64,000 bases of DNA from Gymnogyps californianus (lineage: Eukaryota; Chordata; Aves; Accipitriformes; Cathartidae), in the NCBI RefSeq assembly GCF_018139145.2, contig NC_059471.1, positions 211,191,494-211,255,493 on the forward strand. Direction: 5' to 3'. Below are positions 61,051 to 64,000 of the stretch, piece by piece (the stretch's first letter is position 1; each line of letters begins with the position of its first letter). The notes beneath the pieces are model-generated. The model worked only from the letters and a program-made list of their open reading frames with translations. It made no database searches and had not been told where the DNA came from. Made by a program: the position numbers and the translations under genes.

Positions 61051-64000
61051 ATAAGAAGAAAAGGTAACCTTAAAAGCCATACCTGCATCTGAAATTAGGC
61101 TGCCTGGTGCTAACACCTACAAGAGCTTTGGCTAGAACAGCTATTTCCTACTACAGCCAGGAGATTTCCTGGATTTTGTTTTGTGGGCAAGCAACGGCGT
61201 AGAGAAAAACATTTTGAGAAATAAAAAAGTATGACCAAAAAGTAACAGAAATTGGAAAGCAAGGTTACAGCACTTTTTTTTTCCCAATTGCTAAAATTGT
61301 CTTCTGGCTGTGTCACTTTGGTATCTCATGAGCCCTTTTTTTAATGTTGCAGTGATGTATTGAAAGCATTGTCTAACTGGCTTTTGATTTTTTTAAAATT
61401 TATTTAGCAAAAGCTGTTAATAATTATTTTGATGCCATGTTGGAACATTTTCAGGATTTTCTGCAAAATGTGGCACCCATTTTGAAATAGAAAGCTTTTC
61501 CAACCGGTGTAAGTTTTGCAATCCTCAGTAGAAGGCAGTGTAAAACTACAAAAATATTCTTCAAATCTGACATCATGCAAAGTACAAAGGCTATTTCAGT
61601 ACAAAAAGCCAAACAAATGAGAATTAGTTTGTTCTATTCTTCTATACAAAAGAAAGTACTTCATTATGTAGCTCCATGCAAGAGGTATATGTAGATTTTG
61701 CTTAACAGGAGGCACATTTCTGGGCTCGGATCTCTCAGCTGACTCGTTTGATGTCCTTCACAATTACCTGTGCTGCCTTTTGTCATCCAAGAAGGCTTTT
61801 GGGGGGCTTTCACCAGCACCAGTCAACTGCAACATCTGAGGACAGCATGGGGAGAATAATCTCACCTTTCGTCAGCCTTGTTCTCAGGTTCTTGCCATTT
61901 ACTCATTTGCCATTTATTCAGTATTTCCCTTGCATAGATGAGGTTGGTTTACTTGCCTTTGGAGGAATGAGATTTCCTCTTATCAGTTGCATTTTATTTG
62001 TCTGCACTGTGGTAATATGTCGGTGGTCTGCAAGCATCTCTCCAGGTCTCCCCCCGCCAAACAGTGCCCTTCACCAGCAGCATGAGTGTTTTCTGGTTTT
62101 CCTCCATGCCTCCACCACCCATCTCCTTCACCAGCCCCTGCTCCTCCCCTCCCCTGGGGAAAGGCCTCCCCATCTCCCACCACCACCCAGCCCATTTTAT
62201 GGATGGAAGGGGCCCCTGCCACGTCTGCTCCTTCCTGCGTTGTTCTGCTTTCAGGCCATTTCAGGTGAAAAGGGCAATATTCTGGGAATAGGAAGAAGTT
62301 CCTGAGACAGAGCTTTGCTCAGCTTTGAAGAAAAGGTCAGTGGGGTCCCACGTGTCCCCTCTGCCCCATGGGAAGGTAGAAGGGATTGGTGAGGACCTGA
62401 CCTCCAGCAGAGAGGGGAACCCCTCACCCCTCCTATTCCTCCTGCAAGGACAGGGATGGCTCTCAGCACTTTCCATTGGGAAGATTTCCTTCTCTCTTCC
62501 CCTCACTCCCAGCCCCAGGTGGGTGCAAAGTTGGGGGGACTGCGAGAACGGCCCCTTTCCCCAGCATCACTCCACTGAGGCATGGGTCACCCAGGGAGGG
62601 CTGGTGGCACACCCGGCTCGTCTTTATTCCCTTATGCACACTTCAGCTGTTAGCTTTGTTTGGCCTCTTGGATGCTGGGATTACCCAGAGCTAACTGGGA
62701 CACGGGCAACTTACACGTGACTCCTGTCCCTCTCTGCACCAGCCCCAGGCTGGAGCTGGAGGTAGCAGGCAGGATTTGCCAGCCCACAGGGTCATAGTAC
62801 CAACCAGCTGGAGTTGGCTTGTCCCCACCATCCGTTTCAGCTGTCGCGCGAAGACCAAGCTTCGTTTGCCTGCATAATAATCCTGCCGGCATGCACTTTC
62901 TTCGCCTAATGAAGGGAGGATTTATTGCACTGGCTCTTTGGGAACATCAAGGTCTACTTACTTCCCTGTTCAGCTCTCTGAGATCCTTTAAGTAGAGTCT
63001 GTGTGAAAATTAATCAGACGCCCTGGAGGCTTATTTTGTCCAAAGCTAAAGTCCTGCTTCTCCCTTTCCCCCCTCCTTTTGTGCTCCAATTACTTAAAGG
63101 ATTGTCCTGGAAATTAATGAAAGCATGGCATGGGAAATAACACCCATGGTTCATCTCAGAAGTGAAGCGTTTCTGTGGAAGGCTTAACTAGAAACATCTC
63201 GTGGTTCACTCAGCAAACTTGGACATCTTCCCAGTTTGAAGGCGTTGCACCATGACAGTTGGTATTGCATGTGCCCTATCTCCTAAATTGTTTGCAGGTC
63301 CGGATCCAGTTATATGAGTCAGGTCCTGCTCCTGAGTAATTGGATTTTACTTTTCTGAATGAGATCCCTGTGGTTTCCACCTGGCTTCCAAAGTTCTCAT
63401 CATGAATTATCTCAAGGAGACAATTCATCCCAATCTGTTACAGAGGGAAAATGAGGTGATGGGGCCAGGTTTGGTAGCGGTACATGCAACCCTCTGTCTC
63501 TCTCTTCCTGGCCATGGTCCATGGAGTGGGTGAGAGCAGCCTGGTGGGTTGGGTGACTAGCTGGGTCTTGTTAGTCCCTTTTCTACTTCCCAGTATTGAG
63601 GCACATTTGTTGCATGGAGGATACAGATTGTCTCAGCTGAACAGAGGTGAGGACACTTGCTTCTTCTCCAGCCGACCTACATCAGAGCTCATGAGCAGAC
63701 AAGACCGTGCTATACCAGGAGTTTCAGAGGAACTGCATGAATTAACCCATAGGCTAACCTGATGCTTCATTTTCTAGGGCTGGCTGACCCTTGTCATGGT
63801 TAGAATAAGTCAGCTGCCTTGATTTACAGTGAGATGCATGGGCCTAACAGATTATATCATCTCTGAAAATGGATGTCAGTTCCCAAGTTGCTTAGATCCA
63901 TGTTGCTTTTTAAGTTTTGGGGCTTTTTAATCTTTTACTGCCACTCGAATATTATGAGTTAAGAGTTGTGCAATCAACGGGAGTTAGGCCCTTAAACACC
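61051..64000. other. Non-coding DNA, no gene recognised
   Basis: No gene is supported. A 185-codon plus-strand frame at 61748-62305 is the second longest of the window. It starts with a hydrophobic mixture and turns Pro/Ser/Leu-rich, has no recognisable domain, and overlaps open frames in two other readings, so it is treated as chance. The part from 62050 to 62800 is GC- and C-rich compared with the AT-rich 61190-61690. Confidence 0.6.

Noticed and set aside
61748..62305. 185-codon plus-strand open frame
   Set aside because: It is Pro/Ser/Leu-rich without a domain, and is overlapped by other open frames in C-rich DNA. Its length is compatible with chance in 64 kb read in six frames.
1..64000. 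CRISPR array, prokaryotic defence island, phage or operon
   Set aside because: No regularly spaced repeats, no ribosome-binding-site-led gene clusters and no prokaryotic coding density were seen; the sequence is vertebrate in character.

Overview
The window looks like nuclear DNA of a bird, or less likely another sauropsid. The clearest marker is a 5'-truncated CR1 retrotransposon at about 45925-46263. Its last ORF2 codons, short 3' UTR and octamer-type 3' end are of the kind that dominates avian genomes. Sparse repeats, depleted CpG outside one small cluster, ordinary microsatellites and a few worn tRNA-SINE/L3-like fragments of amniote age fit the same picture. Nothing bacterial, archaeal, phage or organellar was seen.

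No protein-coding gene could be supported. No open stretch exceeds about 215 codons, none showed a domain or family I recognise, and the longer ones are interrupted by low-complexity sequence or overlap open frames on the other strand. No rRNA, tRNA or CRISPR array was recognised. The window is best read as intergenic or intronic DNA; short exons of a spliced or long non-coding transcript cannot be excluded by eye.

Layout. 1-11.2 kb: unique non-coding DNA with a TA-rich microsatellite (2767-2863) and two old repeat remnants (about 3516-3572 and 4383-4440). 11.2-12.4 kb: the densest patch, with a 42-base pyrimidine tract, a TC/AC microsatellite, a candidate minus-strand solo LTR (about 11450-12095) with TATA and polyadenylation motifs and a 32-bp tandem duplication, then a CpG-rich patch with an 11-bp repeat. 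12.4-45.9 kb: a gene-free stretch with several ancient SINE/L3-like remnants. 45.9-46.3 kb: the CR1, bracketed by two diverged 45-bp direct copies. 48.24 kb: four perfect telomere-type hexamers. 50.1 kb: an AT-rich inverted-repeat cluster. 55.8-56.0 kb: a compound triplet repeat and an A20 run. 60.3-61.05 kb: two plus-strand MIR-like remnants.

No new biological system was found. The most unusual structures are the long direct repeats around the CR1 and the internal architecture of the LTR-like element.
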